Positions 39,173 through 52,100 of a stretch of DNA of 64,000 nucleotides are shown piece after piece. The stretch lies in assembly GCA_035041965.1 (NCBI GenBank), contig JAPYMA010000628.1, positions 1 through 64,000 of the forward strand. Reading direction: 5' to 3'. The notes beneath the pieces were generated by a model, which saw nothing but the letters and a program-made list of their open reading frames with translations, had not been told where the DNA came from and ran no database searches. Made by a program: the position numbers and the translations under genes. How positions within the stretch are numbered: the first letter of the stretch is position 1; every line of letters begins with the position of its first letter. This DNA is from Anisakis pegreffii. Its lineage: Eukaryota; Nematoda; Chromadorea; Rhabditida; Anisakidae.

Positions 39173-42100
39173 CTACAACTGCGTGACAGCGACTCTCGTT
39201 ATTTGACCTATCGATTTTCTTTCTATTTGCATCAGCAAATCGAATGCAAGCACGATCAACCTGAAAGAGATTATGCAGTTTTCTTATTGCTTCCGTTTTC
39301 GAGTTAATTAATAACTTCATTGCACTTTATCGGAGTCGAAAAGAAAGCATGCAATTGAAATCGTACAGCTGCGAGTAGTGATGTTCATTAAAACGAACCC
39401 ATCGACACTTTGTGATAGAACCCATGCTACAGTAGTGCAGTAGAAAAGAGACCAGTTGGATGTAAAGATTTTTGATAATAGATGAAAGGAACCCATCGTT
39501 AGCACGCACACAAAACCGCTTAAACATGACTGAAATTGACATTCACTTCATTTTTTTTCAAATGCGAACAAAAGTCAACTTCGTTCGTCCTGAACGTTTT
39601 CGATTTCAAATTAATAGGAAAATTGAATGAATGCATCATTTCGACTGTCGATTTAATTATATCAAACTAAATCATCAGAACATTTCTTCATTAGCGAATA
39701 CTTCGAATTAATCAGCATTCATTGACTTAAATTTCTTAAAACAGCTGCTTCATTAACAGCTGATTTCTAACCTGCACAAAGAAACGAATCTGTTTCCACT
39801 TTTGAGCATTCGAATTAGCAGAATTCACGGCGCCTGGACCCGTTGAATCCATGATTCTCTGAAACAATTAGCTCACCTCTCTCATCACTACAACTTCAGA
39901 TGCATTATAGCAGTTTGACATTCATCCATTACTGCACTTCTCTAAGATTCACTCACTACTGTCATTACTACAAATTCAGATGCGTTATAGCAAATTGACT
40001 TAGTAAACCGAAATATTAAAGATCATTCGTAGTTTTGCTGCGATAAACAGTTATTTGAGTGTCGGTTTGAATCTATACGAAGTTTTGCATGTGTTCTGCG
40101 ATAGTACAATGCGATGCAAAATCTCATCGCCAGAAATAAAGCAGTTGTTTGAATACATGTATATGTGCATCAAAACTCAACGCAAACACATTTCACCGAA
40201 TTCAATGAAGTCTTGAAAACAACTTTAATGTACTGCTCTTAATGTACATTGATTTATTAATGTACTATTGTACTGATGTGCTAATTTTAATGCACTACTT
40301 GTAAGTATCACTGTTCATGATTGCTACTCCGAGTTATCTATGAAGGAATGACTGTGTTCGTGATGAGGATTCGATCAGAAATAATCATCCTACGGAGACT
40401 CATCGACCCGATTCCTCTGCACTTCGAATAAATGATTGCATGAGCTAACCTTATTGAGAGATCGTAACATAATGAAAGTTGAAAAATCAAGCACTATCAT
40501 CGATGTGGATATAATTGTTGCATAAGTAAAATCAATGTATAGTGATAAGAAATGACCACATTTCGTCGTTTGGAATCCCCAAACCATTTTGGCTCGATGA
40601 AAGAAGAATCCACACCCACCTAGGACAATTCCAAACATCAATGATGATCACAAATAACTGCATTAACAGAAAAGAGCGGTAAGAAGCATTGACTGTAAAT
40701 TGAATGAACCAAATTGCTCATATTTACTTCATCAACAGTTCACCAAAAGACTGATTGTTCCTTGATTAACATTAACTCTTGTGAATGAAGATGTATTTAG
40801 CGAGGAATAATCTCTTTCCATCTCATACGAACTGGAACTGTTGAATCTTTCCCGATGTCAGTTCTACATATCAATCCTAATCTCAATCATTATCACCCAT
40901 TCATTATCCCCGTTGTCTCGAACTCGATCGTCGATGAATTGCTCGAAATTCATTTGTCAATAACGAATGAGCACTTGCAAGTTAATTGCAACGAGACATT
41001 ATAATTTCAGAGGAAATCAAAATGGAAGAAGAAAGTGTTTGAAAGAAGACGACTTGAATGGATTACGGATGTAATATTCCGAACAAATCAAAAGGCATGC
41101 AGCACAGATGAATATGATGGCGGCCATTGTGGATTTGTGCGAGAAGGTGCGATTGTATTTTGTCGGGAAGCGAATTGCGCAAAAGCGGTTGCATGCCATT
41201 AGCAGATGCAGAGCTATTGATGAGTAGTACATTCCATTGGACACCTGGCCAGTAAAGACTCGCAAAATTCTATTGTGAGTCCATGGTGCATCACTAAAAG
41301 ATCGCTCATCGAGGTTCAATGCTCCAGTAGAACAAGTATTCATCGAACAGACCATCTTACATCTATATATTCCAAGCACATCGTGGTTATCCATGAAATT
41401 CAGGTCAATGGCTGAACCAAAAACTTTGGAAAATCCAAAATTTTGAACTCACCTAAACTCAGTTTAGGCTAACCCTTAAGGCCTAGGTTAATATTCAATC
41501 TCGGTCTTAATTACGCTCAAGCTCCGGACAACGACATTCAACGTTGCTCCAAGTTGATCTTCGTTACTTTTCAAAGACCAAAACTTGAGAATAACTTCTC
41601 TGGTTGGGAGCATTATCACATGTTAAGCTTCATTGATCAAATTCTTGGTTTTTGATCATTCCTGAGTTTCATTTTTCATAGGCAGAAAATGTGACAACGG
41701 TTGAATCAACTGAAATGAATAATGAGTCTGAAGATTTAAATGTCGCAAAAACTGAACCTCAAAAGTGCAGGTACGCTCCACGAAAGGAGAGTGAATAGCG
41801 CTATACAATTCGTTATACACATTGCTTTGCAAATCAGCCGAAATGAACAGAATGTTTTATGTGCCATGTGCAACAAACATATCGATGCAGCATTGAAAAG
41901 TATTCCGAAGCAGCACGGCTGAAAAATTCGATTCATTAACTTTTGAATGCAGTTGGTTAAATCTGTTCCTACAACATGATAATTTCGCACTTCATCATGC
42001 CCCCTCCAGTGTCATTGTTCACTCTAGGGTGTTTTTTGAATCTTCCATTTCATGAGCCTTTGAGCAACGTTTTCGTGATGCATCACAAGAATCTTTCAAG

Positions 42101-42601
42101 ATACACCTGTGCGCCGAACTACGGTCATAATCGTAATTCATCAAATGAATTATTCAGCTGGGACCTGTTGAATAATTGCCAGCCCTGCCAGCCTAACTGA
42201 CCATATCGATCAGTTAGGCTGGCAGGTGCGAGTGAATACATGCTGAAGAATTTTTTGAAATGGTCTCAAAATGCCCCAGTTGAATAGTTTATTTGATGAA
42301 CTACAATTCGTTATACAGGTGTATTCTGAAAGATTCTTGTGATACATCACGAAAAGGTTGCTCAAAGGCTCATGAAACTTGTGCCATTCAGTTAATGAAA
42401 TTGTTAATGAACGAAGTGAATTGGTTTCCTGAGAATGGGTGAACAAGATATAATAGATGCGATGGATCTTTTAATTATTGTATTCGAACGGAACTGATGA
42501 CACCTAAATTGACTACAAATAATTGAACGGTAAATGTTAAAATTGAACAATCTCACCACTGCAATAATGATCGCTGCAATTCGTTCACTGGCTAGGATCA
42601 T
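39173..42601 (-). CDS. serpentine chemoreceptor class x (srx-like), paralog A
   Basis: Nematode seven-transmembrane receptor, probably a chemosensory GPCR in neuronal cilia. Seven exons: 42601-42557, 41918-41758, 41362-41067, 40619-40450, 39858-39772, 39529-39399, 39260-39173; 325 aa, with phase closing at every junction. Key features: FGILFNAAS in TM1; GQVSNGMYY and NRFCAIRFPTKYNRTF at the TM3 end (the srx counterpart of DRY); KCGHFLSLYIDFTY at TM5; KWKQIRFFVQ in the third loop (srx R-x-E-I-x-F-F-x-Q type); and WVLSQSVDGLIVLAFDL in TM7, matching the W..H..DGlI..fN region of srx. Intron 1 (41919-42556) contains a large fold-back element. Exon 1 encodes only 15 residues. The paralog B at 49.1-54.3 kb has the same structure. 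Confidence 0.88.
42048..42394. mobile_element. fold-back element in receptor intron
   Basis: Two arms of about 150-165 bp are imperfect reverse complements (left begins tttcatgagcctttgagcaa, right ends ttgctcaaaggctcatgaaa). They meet at a perfect stem, 42185-42200 against 42210-42225, with a 9-base loop. This is the shape of a non-autonomous fold-back transposon. I saw no transposase and no certain target duplication. The open frames seen on both strands here are mirror images of the arms, not genes. Confidence 0.85.
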
Positions 42602-43102
42602 GTCGCATTAGTTCAATTGATATTATAACAATTTCCGTCGACTCTTGCTGAAAACAATTGGTATGGAAGAATTTTGACAAATGCACGAATACACGATTCG
42701 CATCTGTTTCCATAATCAGGTTCTGAATGCACGTTGTGATTTTTTAAGTAATCGAAACAAATAGATAGGCACAATTCATGCTAGGAAAAAGGAATTCAGA
42801 TCATAAGCTGCAATTGAGAGTTGATGTTAAGAAAGAATCGAATCCTCATGGGTTAGGGGAAGCGTCAGGAATTCATCGCTTCATGCCATTAATAACTGAT
42901 TATAACAGTAACGTAGAGAAGTGGAGAGACCATCGGGATCAAAGTCTGATTTGAAGAACGAGTTCGAATTGCATCGCTATTTACTCCAGGAGCAGTTTTC
43001 TGTTAGAGTTCTACAACGACTTCATCATACCGAAACGTCTATCCAATTTTCCTCCTCCTGTCCCAATCAAAAAGCTAAAATCAAATTTTGTCAGTTGATT
43101 TG

Positions 43103-43492
43103 AAAAATTGAGACGGAAATTTCCAACCAGTTCCCATACGAAAATGAAGTCCTATATCAATAAATCCCGTGACACTTAAGGAGAAAGTGCAGTTTTGAAT
43201 AAGGCCAAGTGAAAGCTTCGCTACAGTGAATTAAGAGCTTATCAACCGATAGAAGCCTCTTTAGATCACTCGAATGTATATGATGCTCGAAACTTTACGA
43301 CAAAAATATAAGTACTCATTCAATAAGCTGATATAAGGGACAACTGGAATACAACAAGCCAGTGAGAGGTACAAATGAAGTGATTGCAGTGAAACTTTCT
43401 CGAATTCAAATTTTTGTTCTTAAATAATGAAAGAGTGGTGATAATAGCACCTGTCAGCAACACATAATTTAAACAACTCAGTCGTTATCGTG
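43103..43492 (+). repeat. dispersed repeat family R2, copy 1
   Basis: About 390 bp aligning in the same orientation with 45187-45560. Shared blocks include gaaatttccaaccagttcc, gtgaaagcttcgct, cctctttagatcactc, caataagctgatata, caagccagtga and aactcagtcgttat. Divergence is moderate with several small gaps. No open frame is shared. Confidence 0.9.
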
Positions 43493-44542
43493 TCTGGTCG
43501 AAGAGCATTCTGGTACTTGAAGTTCCTATTTGTGATTTAACAATAACAACTACAAAATCCGAAACCACCGTATCCATAGTTCTTTGGATGGTTAGACGTT
43601 GAGCATTAAATCATCCCTCAAATATTTGCTAATATTTGCTATAAGTGCACCACTCGCATTCAGTCTTAGCTCATTAGGCTATGTGGCTTCAAATTATTTA
43701 AGTGACAGTGCAATAATGTTTTACTCACTTTTATTCCCACCGGAAAAGAAGGTAAAGGATATTTATTCGCATTATAATATGTGCAATTATGTTCGGTGCA
43801 AATGATTACGATACGGCGAATATCGTGACGCAATTGGTGATGAAGAGGGGAGAAACGTTGAAAATAGATGAAAATAATCAAACTATTTACATCATCATAC
43901 AGTGAGAGCGATATGCAGTGATTCAGTCATATGATACCTGAATTTATAAACTGGGAATGATTAAAACTAGGTGGACGAATTGAATTTTGGATCGTTGAAT
44001 GATCCAGAATTTCAGCGGGCATGCTCAGTGTGCTGATTTTTTTTCAAAATGAAATGAGAAAGTGTATTATGGGCTATTGCCAACTGACTGCTTGTCATGT
44101 TTGAATTCTGTTGTCATCGTTTAGTTATTTTCTCGTTGTTGAAATTTATTTTTTCTTTCAACTCTTTAGTGGCATAATGAGGTTTTTTCATGAACAAATA
44201 AACGGTGCAATTGCAGATTCCGAGGGAAGATTTGAAAGTAGCGATTAACGGTCTAACTTTTGCTAACAACAAATAACATTTGAACGGAAACTTCCACTAC
44301 TTTTTTTGGATATCGGCACTTCTACGGAAAAATTCTCGCTACTTTTTCGCTAACGGAACTGATAGTGGATTATTTTTAACGGAGCAATTTTTTAAATCAA
44401 ATTAGCGATTAGCGGCGCCGTTTTTTTTAGAAGCGTTCCCAACACTGTGAATAATTTGATGGTATCATCAATATTAGTTCCTTTATCCCAATGAATTGAT
44501 ATCAGTTGGTATCAATGGTTGATATCAGTTTGATGGTATCAG

Positions 44543-44665
44543 TTGGCCTGCTCGCCTAGCCAGCGGGGTGGCGTAAATTGAGGCGAAAACAATGCGCACG
44601 GAAACATTGCGAGCATTGTGGCCAACAACGTTATAAACATTTGATAGCCTGGCCGATCCAGGTAA
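44543..44665 (+). repeat. dispersed repeat R1, copy 3
   Basis: Full-length match, in opposite orientation, to 17621-17740. It starts ttggcctgctcgcctagcc and ends cctggccgatccaggtaa. A short repeated motif (gatatcagttggtatca and relatives) lies immediately to its left at 44497-44542. Confidence 0.88.
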
Positions 44666-45186
44666 TCCCAATGAATTAGGGCGCTGATTTGGAAATGCCG
44701 AGACTAGGCTCGAATTGCATCACTGTGCATTTCAGATTACGATTGATGTCCGCTCGGAGGTCCTAGTCAAAGATGCAGAAACGAACATCGTTCGGAAAGC
44801 ACCATCTTATCGGCATAAAACAAACTTTCATCTCGCTCAATGAAAGCATCAATTTTAAATCTTCTATTTCAAAGTTCAAGCGTCGCATTGTGATCTTTTT
44901 CGATCACGAAGTAAAATGAAGCGATAACCCCGAAAAAAAAACATTTAATTTTTAAGAATTGTGTAAAATTCCACGAGAGACGATGATTCTCGAATTGAGT
45001 AATCATTCGGCTAGTCGATGCACACCACAAACCGCATCTTACAAGCAATGCTTGCCTCATGTTCCAATCCTTTGAATGTTCCCTAGTCCGTTAACGTCGT
45101 AAAATGACTTTATTATATCGAGATATCCCCTCCCCCCTCTCCTATTCACATGAAATGAAATTGAATTTTATTGATCAGGTAGAAAA

Positions 45187-45560
45187 AACTTGAGACCGAA
45201 ATTTCCAACCAGTTCCTATTCTTAAATGAAGTCCTCCACAGGCTTCAATATTTTCCATGAGAGTCAAGGAGAAACTGCATTCTCGAATAAATCTAGGTGA
45301 AAGCTTCGCTCGAGTGCACCTAAGAGCTTACCAACCAATAGAAACCTCTTTAGATCACTCAAATATTTGACTCGAAACTCACGACAAAAGTGTAAACAAT
45401 AGCAGCAATTGTTCACTCAATAAGCTGATATAACGGGCAATATGAGTACAGCAAGCCAGTGATAGGTGCAGATGAAATGATTGCAGTGAAACTTTGTCCT
45501 TAAATAGTGAAAGAGCAGCCGTCTGTAGCAGCAATTAAAGTAACTCAGTCGTTATAAGGT
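45187..45560 (+). repeat. dispersed repeat family R2, copy 2
   Basis: Second copy of the 43.1-kb repeat, about 2.1 kb downstream and in direct orientation. It lacks parts of the right third and has an insertion near 45395. The pair may be two insertions of one family, or an old segmental duplication. Confidence 0.9.
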
Positions 45561-45866
45561 TTAATCGAACGTTATTCCTTCCGTTCAGCCAATCTGCGAG
45601 ATGTCGCCGATTCATTAATTGTTGTGCTGTTAGTAGTAGAAGTTTTTCTATTTTTCAAAGTAATCAAAACTCGCGCATCTACGAGATAATCCACTTTAAT
45701 TGTACCTTTCACTGTATAAATAATCCGCTCGTACTTGGTGTAGTACTGTAGACATCACACTCGTAATAGTCATGAGCAAATTACAAACTATTTCAAATAC
45801 GAAAAGCTCAAACATCTACGAAAAAAATCCTTTAATGTCCACTTATATACGAAGAACTTGATCGTA

Positions 45867-46118
45867 TCATTGAAGGCATTCCCTTTTTAGTTTATTTTTT
45901 CTGATGAACTTCAGATTCAATCGCATTTGATGACGAAAGCAGCATTCATTATCGCTACCATTTCCAGTAGATGATAATACGTTGGTTATGCTATTTCCAA
46001 GGATATGTTGGTAGTTGTCAAATTGTGCATACAAAAGACGACCAGCGTCAGCGACAAATATGATAAGCAATACATTTAAATTCAAAACTATCATTCTGAG
46101 GATCGTGCCATTGAACAT
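45867..46118 (-). CDS. hypothetical small secreted protein
   Basis: A single-exon frame of 83 codons from the ATG at 46118. The N-terminus MFNGTILRMIVLNLNVLLII is strongly hydrophobic and followed by FVADAG, like a signal peptide. The mature part has one CC pair and a basic end (RKNKLKREC). No family recognised. The frame is open upstream too, so an earlier exon is possible. Confidence 0.35.
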   Translation of the reverse strand: MFNGTILRMIVLNLNVLLIIFVADAGRLLYAQFDNYQHILGNSITNVLSSTGNGSDNECCFRHQMRLNLKFIRKNKLKRECLQ

Positions 46119-46242
46119 TCGTATTATCGAATACGATTTCACTAACAGGAATTTTGACTGTCCTCTTGTTTCCTCAAAGTATATCCTATCATTGGTGGCT
46201 GCACACTTCACATAAATCAATGTTTACGGCTTAATTCAGGCT

Positions 46243-47360
46243 CTAACCAAGGGATTTTGACTGAAGGGGGATGGGGGAAGGAGGAGCAGTCATAATCTCG
46301 ATTATTGTCGATTGTGCACGGAGAACGATTTCTTTATCATAATACTCGTTTATGATGAGATCTATCAGCTGAGGTTCATAACTTCTTTTATGGTTCGGAC
46401 ATTCATGAACTCGAACAAAATCAGCAAATTTCGGTTTTTCTGCACAAAAAGATGATTGCTTTAATTTTGCACATGCAAACGTTTGATACAGTAAATTCTT
46501 CGCTTTTCTCAATGTCACTTAAAACTGCGCATGCAAAAAGAGGCAAAAACATCAGAGGAATATTTATTGAAACAGATTGAAATAGTTGAAAACTTTCTGT
46601 ATGCGCCATTAGGTCAACGGTACGCGTGGAATTTTTCGACATAAATATGGCTTGTTGCAATCGGAATGTTTTAACGTCTCCAGAATATGTGAGGTTTCGA
46701 CGTCGATATTAATGATGGTAGAGTAGAGATTTCTTGCCAAATGGAAGCTGTGCAGTTGAACTGATAGCTAAGTGGATCGGGAATGGTGAACTATCGCAAG
46801 AGAGGTGCTTGTTTACCATCTTTATGGCTAAAAGTTTGAAAACTTTTGAAATGCTTTGAACGCGCCTTGAACGTGTACTTCGGTCGAATGCTTTTGGGAT
46901 AAACCTGGGTCAAATGCTTTTGAACGTGCAAAATCCCCCATTCAGTGTTATTCAGTCAAGGCTAATTTAAACGCGAAATGAAACTGCAACATATGATCAG
47001 ATTGTAGGGCAAACTCCTTATATGCTACTGCAAATATCTCGATTCGATGAAATTTTCAATTCTCTTATTATTATGAAATGAAACATAACCTGAAGTCGTT
47101 TGAAAATGTTGAATTGAAATCTCTCTTTCGCTAATCTGATCATGAACAGAGTTCAGATGTGAGAGGAGTGTGCGTCGGCGTTTCAGCTTTGGCTCGAGTG
47201 ATAGCTTGCAAAGTGATGTCTCTAATCTCCGTGATGTAGATACTGCGTACGAAGAGTTTCTGGCTCTGCTAATATCAGTCAAAGTATCGACATATTGGTT
47301 GTTGGTGGTACCTGATGAGGTAGTATGAGCAGAATCAGAAACTCTTCGCAACACCTGCAT
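46243..47360 (-). CDS. hypothetical protein, two exons seen
   Basis: Exon 47360-47090 (ATG at 47360) ends ACTTCAG before GTTATG; exon 46439-46243 begins after TTTGTGCAG. Joined at phase 1 they give 155 aa. The first part is polar and Ser/Thr/Arg-rich (RRVSDSAHTTSSG, LKRRRTLLSHLNSVHDQIS). The second has FADFVRVHECPNHKRSYEPQ, then LIINEYYDKEIVLRAQ and a short Pro/Ser end. Good phase closure and non-repetitive composition suggest a real gene. The start may lie further upstream. No function assigned. Confidence 0.45.
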
Positions 47361-47705
47361 CCAGGAGATTGAAGACAATTCATCCCTTTACAAGTTAGTA
47401 CTCCAAGGCGAAGCTGAGATGTTATACTGAATCCACACAAGAATTTGTGGATTATGTCTAATTGTAAAGATTTGCGGAGCTGTCACTGTCTAAAGAAAAA
47501 TACTGCCAAAAAGAGGTAATTGAATAATGTCATTGAAAGATAAAATAAATCATCTATGTGTGGCTTACCAAACGCATGAACAAGTAATGCGAAAGGGTTT
47601 TTGACGCAATATTAGATGTTTTCTGAGCTGTTATTGCAGGAGCTGTTTTCATTCACCTGTGCACAATTAAACTTTTATTGAGTAAGAACATTGAATAATA
47701 ATGCA

Positions 47706-48977
47706 ATGTTTGAGGCAAATTATTTCGAAGTAACTGAACGTGAACGTGATCTGAAGGATAAACCGTTGCTGCAAGGCAAACTCGACCGGCTCAAGTTTCA
47801 GAACCGTCGCTTATTAATGAGTCACATTTATAAATTCATGCGAATGCAGTGCATAACTGGACAGTTCCATGTTTTTAACGGCACTGTATTTCTTTAAAAT
47901 GCTTCAGGTAATCAATCCGATTAATGTTGCATATTAGACTAGATGGGCAAATCCGGCTAAAAATATTAAGTTATTTTAATCTCGGAACATTTCCTTCGAA
48001 TCGTTAATCCCAGGATATTTGTTCAAACAAGAAACGTCGAAAATCAATAATGCTGATGAGCGAAACGACTCAATCGCACATTCTGAGTGGAATTGGGTTC
48101 GAATCGATTGCGAGCCTTGTCAATTCCGTTAAAAGTCACAGCGTATACATTTTAGCAACCTCAAGATGGTTTTATTTCACTACATTAAGGGTTGGTGACA
48201 GTTATGACCTCCCGGCAAGGGTCAACTTTTACATGAACGCATTCTTCTTTAGAGGGTCAATTCCTATCCTGTTTCTTTCATGCTGGTTAGTTTCACATAA
48301 GATTCGTCAACCTCCCAGTCAGATCATCTTCATAAGAGGATTCCATCCATTTCCATACATTGATTACAGATCCGCTTTAGTGTAACAGTTCGAAATGGAT
48401 TCAGATTTGTTTTTATGCGTTATTTTTCATTTCCGTATGTACAATATTATCATTATTCAAATATTGTACTGAAAAATATTTATCATTTGTGTGATTTGTT
48501 TTGAATTCGAAATGCTTTTGCGAGGCATCTTCTCGGAACACTGGTAAATATATACGAACGATTGCTTACATCAAAACTTCATTGCATTTTTAAGTTCATA
48601 CACAATTTGCATAATTCAGCTCATTAATCACTGCTATTACTCACTGAGAACGACATTTTGCTCACTTTATAATCGTATTTCTCAGGATGACATCTCATGA
48701 ACACCTTCATAAGTGGTCTGAATAAGTACTTAATCTGTTGATAGGCGAAACTCGTTCAGTCTCACTGAAAGCTTTCAGAACCCACAGGAGATGGCAAGTG
48801 ACAACTAAAATCCATGACGTATCGTTGGAATCTGATTCAAGACACATTCGACTTCGAGAACGATCCTTTGCTTCGAGTTCACGTATAACACCCCGTTCTT
48901 ATCCAGCAAGGAAATCTTTACCGAATATGCAGAAAGTGTTGTTGGCACCGAAGGATGTCACCTTCAGCTGTAAGTAA
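47706..48977 (+). CDS. hypothetical protein, three exons seen
   Basis: Exons 47706-47820, 48014-48127 and 48745-48977 join at phase 1 twice and give 153 aa. Exon 1 is charged and helical (EVTERERDLKDKPLLQGKLD, then FQNRRLL). Exon 2 reads KQETSKINNADERNDSIAHS, and exon 3 is basic (AFRTHRRWQVTTKIHDVSL). Exon 1's donor (AATGA|GTCAC) is weak. A strong GTAAGTAAG donor near the end of exon 3 suggests the gene may continue. No family recognised. It lies between the two unassigned minus-strand genes and the second srx receptor. Confidence 0.4.
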
Positions 48978-49013
48978 GCCCCTAGAAGACAACTATGGTT
49001 GCGAGCCAGTTCG

Positions 49014-49034
49014 TATATATATATATATATATAT
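49014..49034. repeat. TA dinucleotide microsatellite
   Basis: A run of about ten TA units. Confidence 0.95.
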
Positions 49035-49148
49035 GTACGTGCACAGATAGGTACATGGCGATCGAAAGGATTAAGGGAGCTTCCATGCAGACGATTGCGT
49101 CGTAATTCTTCAAGTGAATTAATCAATGCAACAATCGTGACCAAATAA

Positions 49149-52100
49149 TTACGTTACTCGTGCAGGTTGCCCGTTCAATGGAGTAACAGCTGCATTGATC
49201 AATGGAGCAACAGGTAATGTTTTGCCGTGCTGACGACGATAGAGCGTGAACAGAACAACGAACAGTCTGAAATATTCCCTAAAGAAATAGTTAAAAAGTT
49301 CAGTACTTCAGTGAACTTGTCGTTCAACTCTAATGATGAATCATAAAAGAGTTCATGTTACAGTTCATAAACTAACCCATCCAGGGAATGTACTAAAATC
49401 CAAGCAAAAGTCACGCAAACGAATTCACCCCATTTCGTTGATATGACGAACGTTGAAACGACATGAAACGAGATCACTCCAAGAACGTAAACTGAACCAC
49501 ATGCGCATGACTGAAATTCAATACCAAATATTATAAATTCAACTAATTGTTTTCTCTCTGAGTTTGATCTTTGCTACGGGAATACATCACAGCAAATTAT
49601 ACAAGAGCAAGCAAGTTGCTAATGAAATTCATAAACGTTGATTATTAACGAACAGATTTCGATTCATTACTTGAAAACCACAAGGTGAACGGTATAATTT
49701 TGATGAAATTCACTGGCACATGCAATGCAGTCATGTTGTTCCGTGACCGGTCTATCTGTCTAATGACATTTAGTCTAACGACAGTTTGCCTAAAGACACG
49801 TTGCCTAACGGACAGTTTGCCTAACTTATGGTTTTTTAATGGATATTTCGTCTAATAGGCAAACTGTCCGTTAGGCAGACTGTCCGTTAGGCAAAATGCC
49901 CGTTAGGCAATAATGTGTCTTTAGGCAAACTGTCGTTAGGCTAAATGTCTTTAGACTGATTGATCGGGTACCATGTTGTACAATGCTCTCATTCAATGGA
50001 ACGCTAATTGCGAACAACAACAATTCTCGGAAGTATTCGCCGAATTACCTGCAAGAAGAACAAAATTTCACGATTCCGAGCACGACTCGAATGCTGGGAA
50101 ACCGTTGCAATGCCTGCTCTGTTGGCTCTCTGAAAATGTTTGTTCTATTGAAATTAGTTGTGATCGCTAACAATTTATAACTCTCAGCAATAATATAACT
50201 CATTTCATATCTGTCTAATTCGATTTCGATTTCTTTTGGAAAGTTCTCTGCACTTCATGGAGCTAACTTCAAAGACGGCCATTTAACATAACTCAAAGAT
50301 TCATGAAAACGGCTAAAAAGCAATGAAGTATATGCACTGAAGTTGGTTGACTGTTATGAATGCACTTAGAGGATCACAGTTTACAAACTCCAAAGAAGAC
50401 TAAGAAAAAGAACCTTCGCAGAAGAGTGCAACATGAATAGCGTGCAAATGTCTACGATCGTCATCAGAACAACTACACCAAGAGGAAAACAAAAATCCGC
50501 ATAAACCGATATTATATAACCGCACTGAGTATCCTCGAATCTCCATACAAATTTATCCGTTGTAAATATATATCCACATCCGTCTGAAAGAATTGTGCTT
50601 GAATTATAAATGTGAATTGAGTTAGAAATGAGAATTTTCATGAAAATTGTGTTCAGTCTTTTTCAGTCGTATCGGATAGACGTTCTATAAGAGATGAATT
50701 TTTCAAGAAAGCTAACGTTGGATAGAATTCGAATCAACACTTCAAATATAATGGATAATTTATAAAACAGTAATACTAAAAAGATCATGTCCGGAAGGAT
50801 CGCAATAATCCGAAAGAATGGTGCGATAAAAATGAATAGTGGTGAGAGCTAATTTTAGCTGTAATCACAACAATAACAATAATAGTAAGTACATGAAAGA
50901 TGCGTAATAATGTGATAATACGAAGCGTATGATCGAATAAGATTTTTACAGTTGAACATATGTTGAAGAGGAAGAATGCATGGCAAAACAAAATGCAATT
51001 AATTACCGATGTAGTAAGTGAATGAAATGCAGAAGGTGACGATCATAAGGAACACAAGTGATGTGACCGCATTTTCGAACGAGAATAGTCGTGCGTATTT
51101 TGACGGGAAGCAAATGGCACAGAGACGATTGATCGCGAGCAATAAGTGCACTGTTATACTCGCATAATACATGCCGTTCGAGACTTGACCGGCGACATAT
51201 TGCAGAGGGGAATCCGGCCAAATGTTGCCGCTGAAATAGACCGTAACTAGTGATTTGGATACGAAGTCGATAAGAGTGCACCTTAACGAAACCACACTCA
51301 TATGTTTCCGGTTGAGATTTCCGTTAGGGCGTGTTTATGTCAAGTATGCTAAATAAATTAATGAGAACTCATTCAGCTGCACTCGTGAACATGATAGATC
51401 CACAAAAGCTGAACATTTCTTCTGTTTTCTTCCCGTATGGAATGCATAAGAAGAACCGTCTATTGCACCATTGCTTTCTTTATCAAAAAATTATGATCCG
51501 TCTAAAAACTCGATTTGTTTGTATGAAGGTCATAAAAAATTGAGAAATCTCTACGCTCATTCAGTGCGATCGATATACATCCAACTCAAATGGCTTACAA
51601 ATGATTAAGTTTTGTAAAACAAAAATGATTAAACAATACAGTGTTAATACGATGATAGTCCACGTTCCAATCACCACTAAAATGACCGAATTCGCTATGC
51701 AATATCCCATCGTGATCACACCGAATGCGTTATGGAGTGCACCCGATAATTTCGTTATCATTATGGCTATTCCGTTTACAAGGATTCCACATGAGCACAA
51801 CTGAATAGATCATTCCATCACAGTTACCGTGAAAACTCACAAAATCCCGTAACTTCAGAATTTTTTAAACCTTTGGCGAGGAATACGGATACCCAATGGA
51901 GAATTCATGCTGTGCAGCTTATTTTCAGGGATGAGTGGATGACAGTCAAGGCAGATAATTTAGGCTCAAAGCAAATTTCCTTAATGCTGATAAAATGACT
52001 TTCTGTAAAGTTCTGTTCATATTTTCAACCTTTGAACTCTTCTTTGAACATTTTTCAGATGACCTCCATCATGTACATGATCTACAATCTTACAGACGGC

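Larger units (their letters stand above)
42602..45866. other. repeat-rich intergenic stretch
   Basis: Holds two copies of repeat R2 (43103-43492 and 45187-45560) and one copy of R1 (44543-44665). An open frame at 43599-43805, beginning with TTG, encodes a hydrophobic segment (LKYLLIFAISAPLAFSLSSL) like a single membrane helix. It could be a fragment of a receptor or channel exon, but I cannot confirm it. The 44195-44450 part has two related words, tagcgattaacgg and ttagcgattagcgg, perhaps an old element. Confidence 0.5.

Noticed and set aside
40390..40641. First srx gene being a pseudogene truncated after TM5
   Set aside because: Further exons at 39858-39772, 39529-39399 and 39260-39173 supply loop 3, TM6 and TM7 in correct phase and match the paralog.
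41976..42446. Two similar open frames on opposite strands, as a gene pair
   Set aside because: They are translations of the two arms of the fold-back element.
48097..48120. GGTTCGAATC-like word suggesting a tRNA T-arm
   Set aside because: No acceptor stem, D-arm or A box of the right spacing surrounds it, and it lies in a coding-like exon.
51331..51543. 70-codon plus-strand open frame between receptor exons
   Set aside because: It lies within intron 2 of the srx paralog B on the opposite strand, with no splice or family support.
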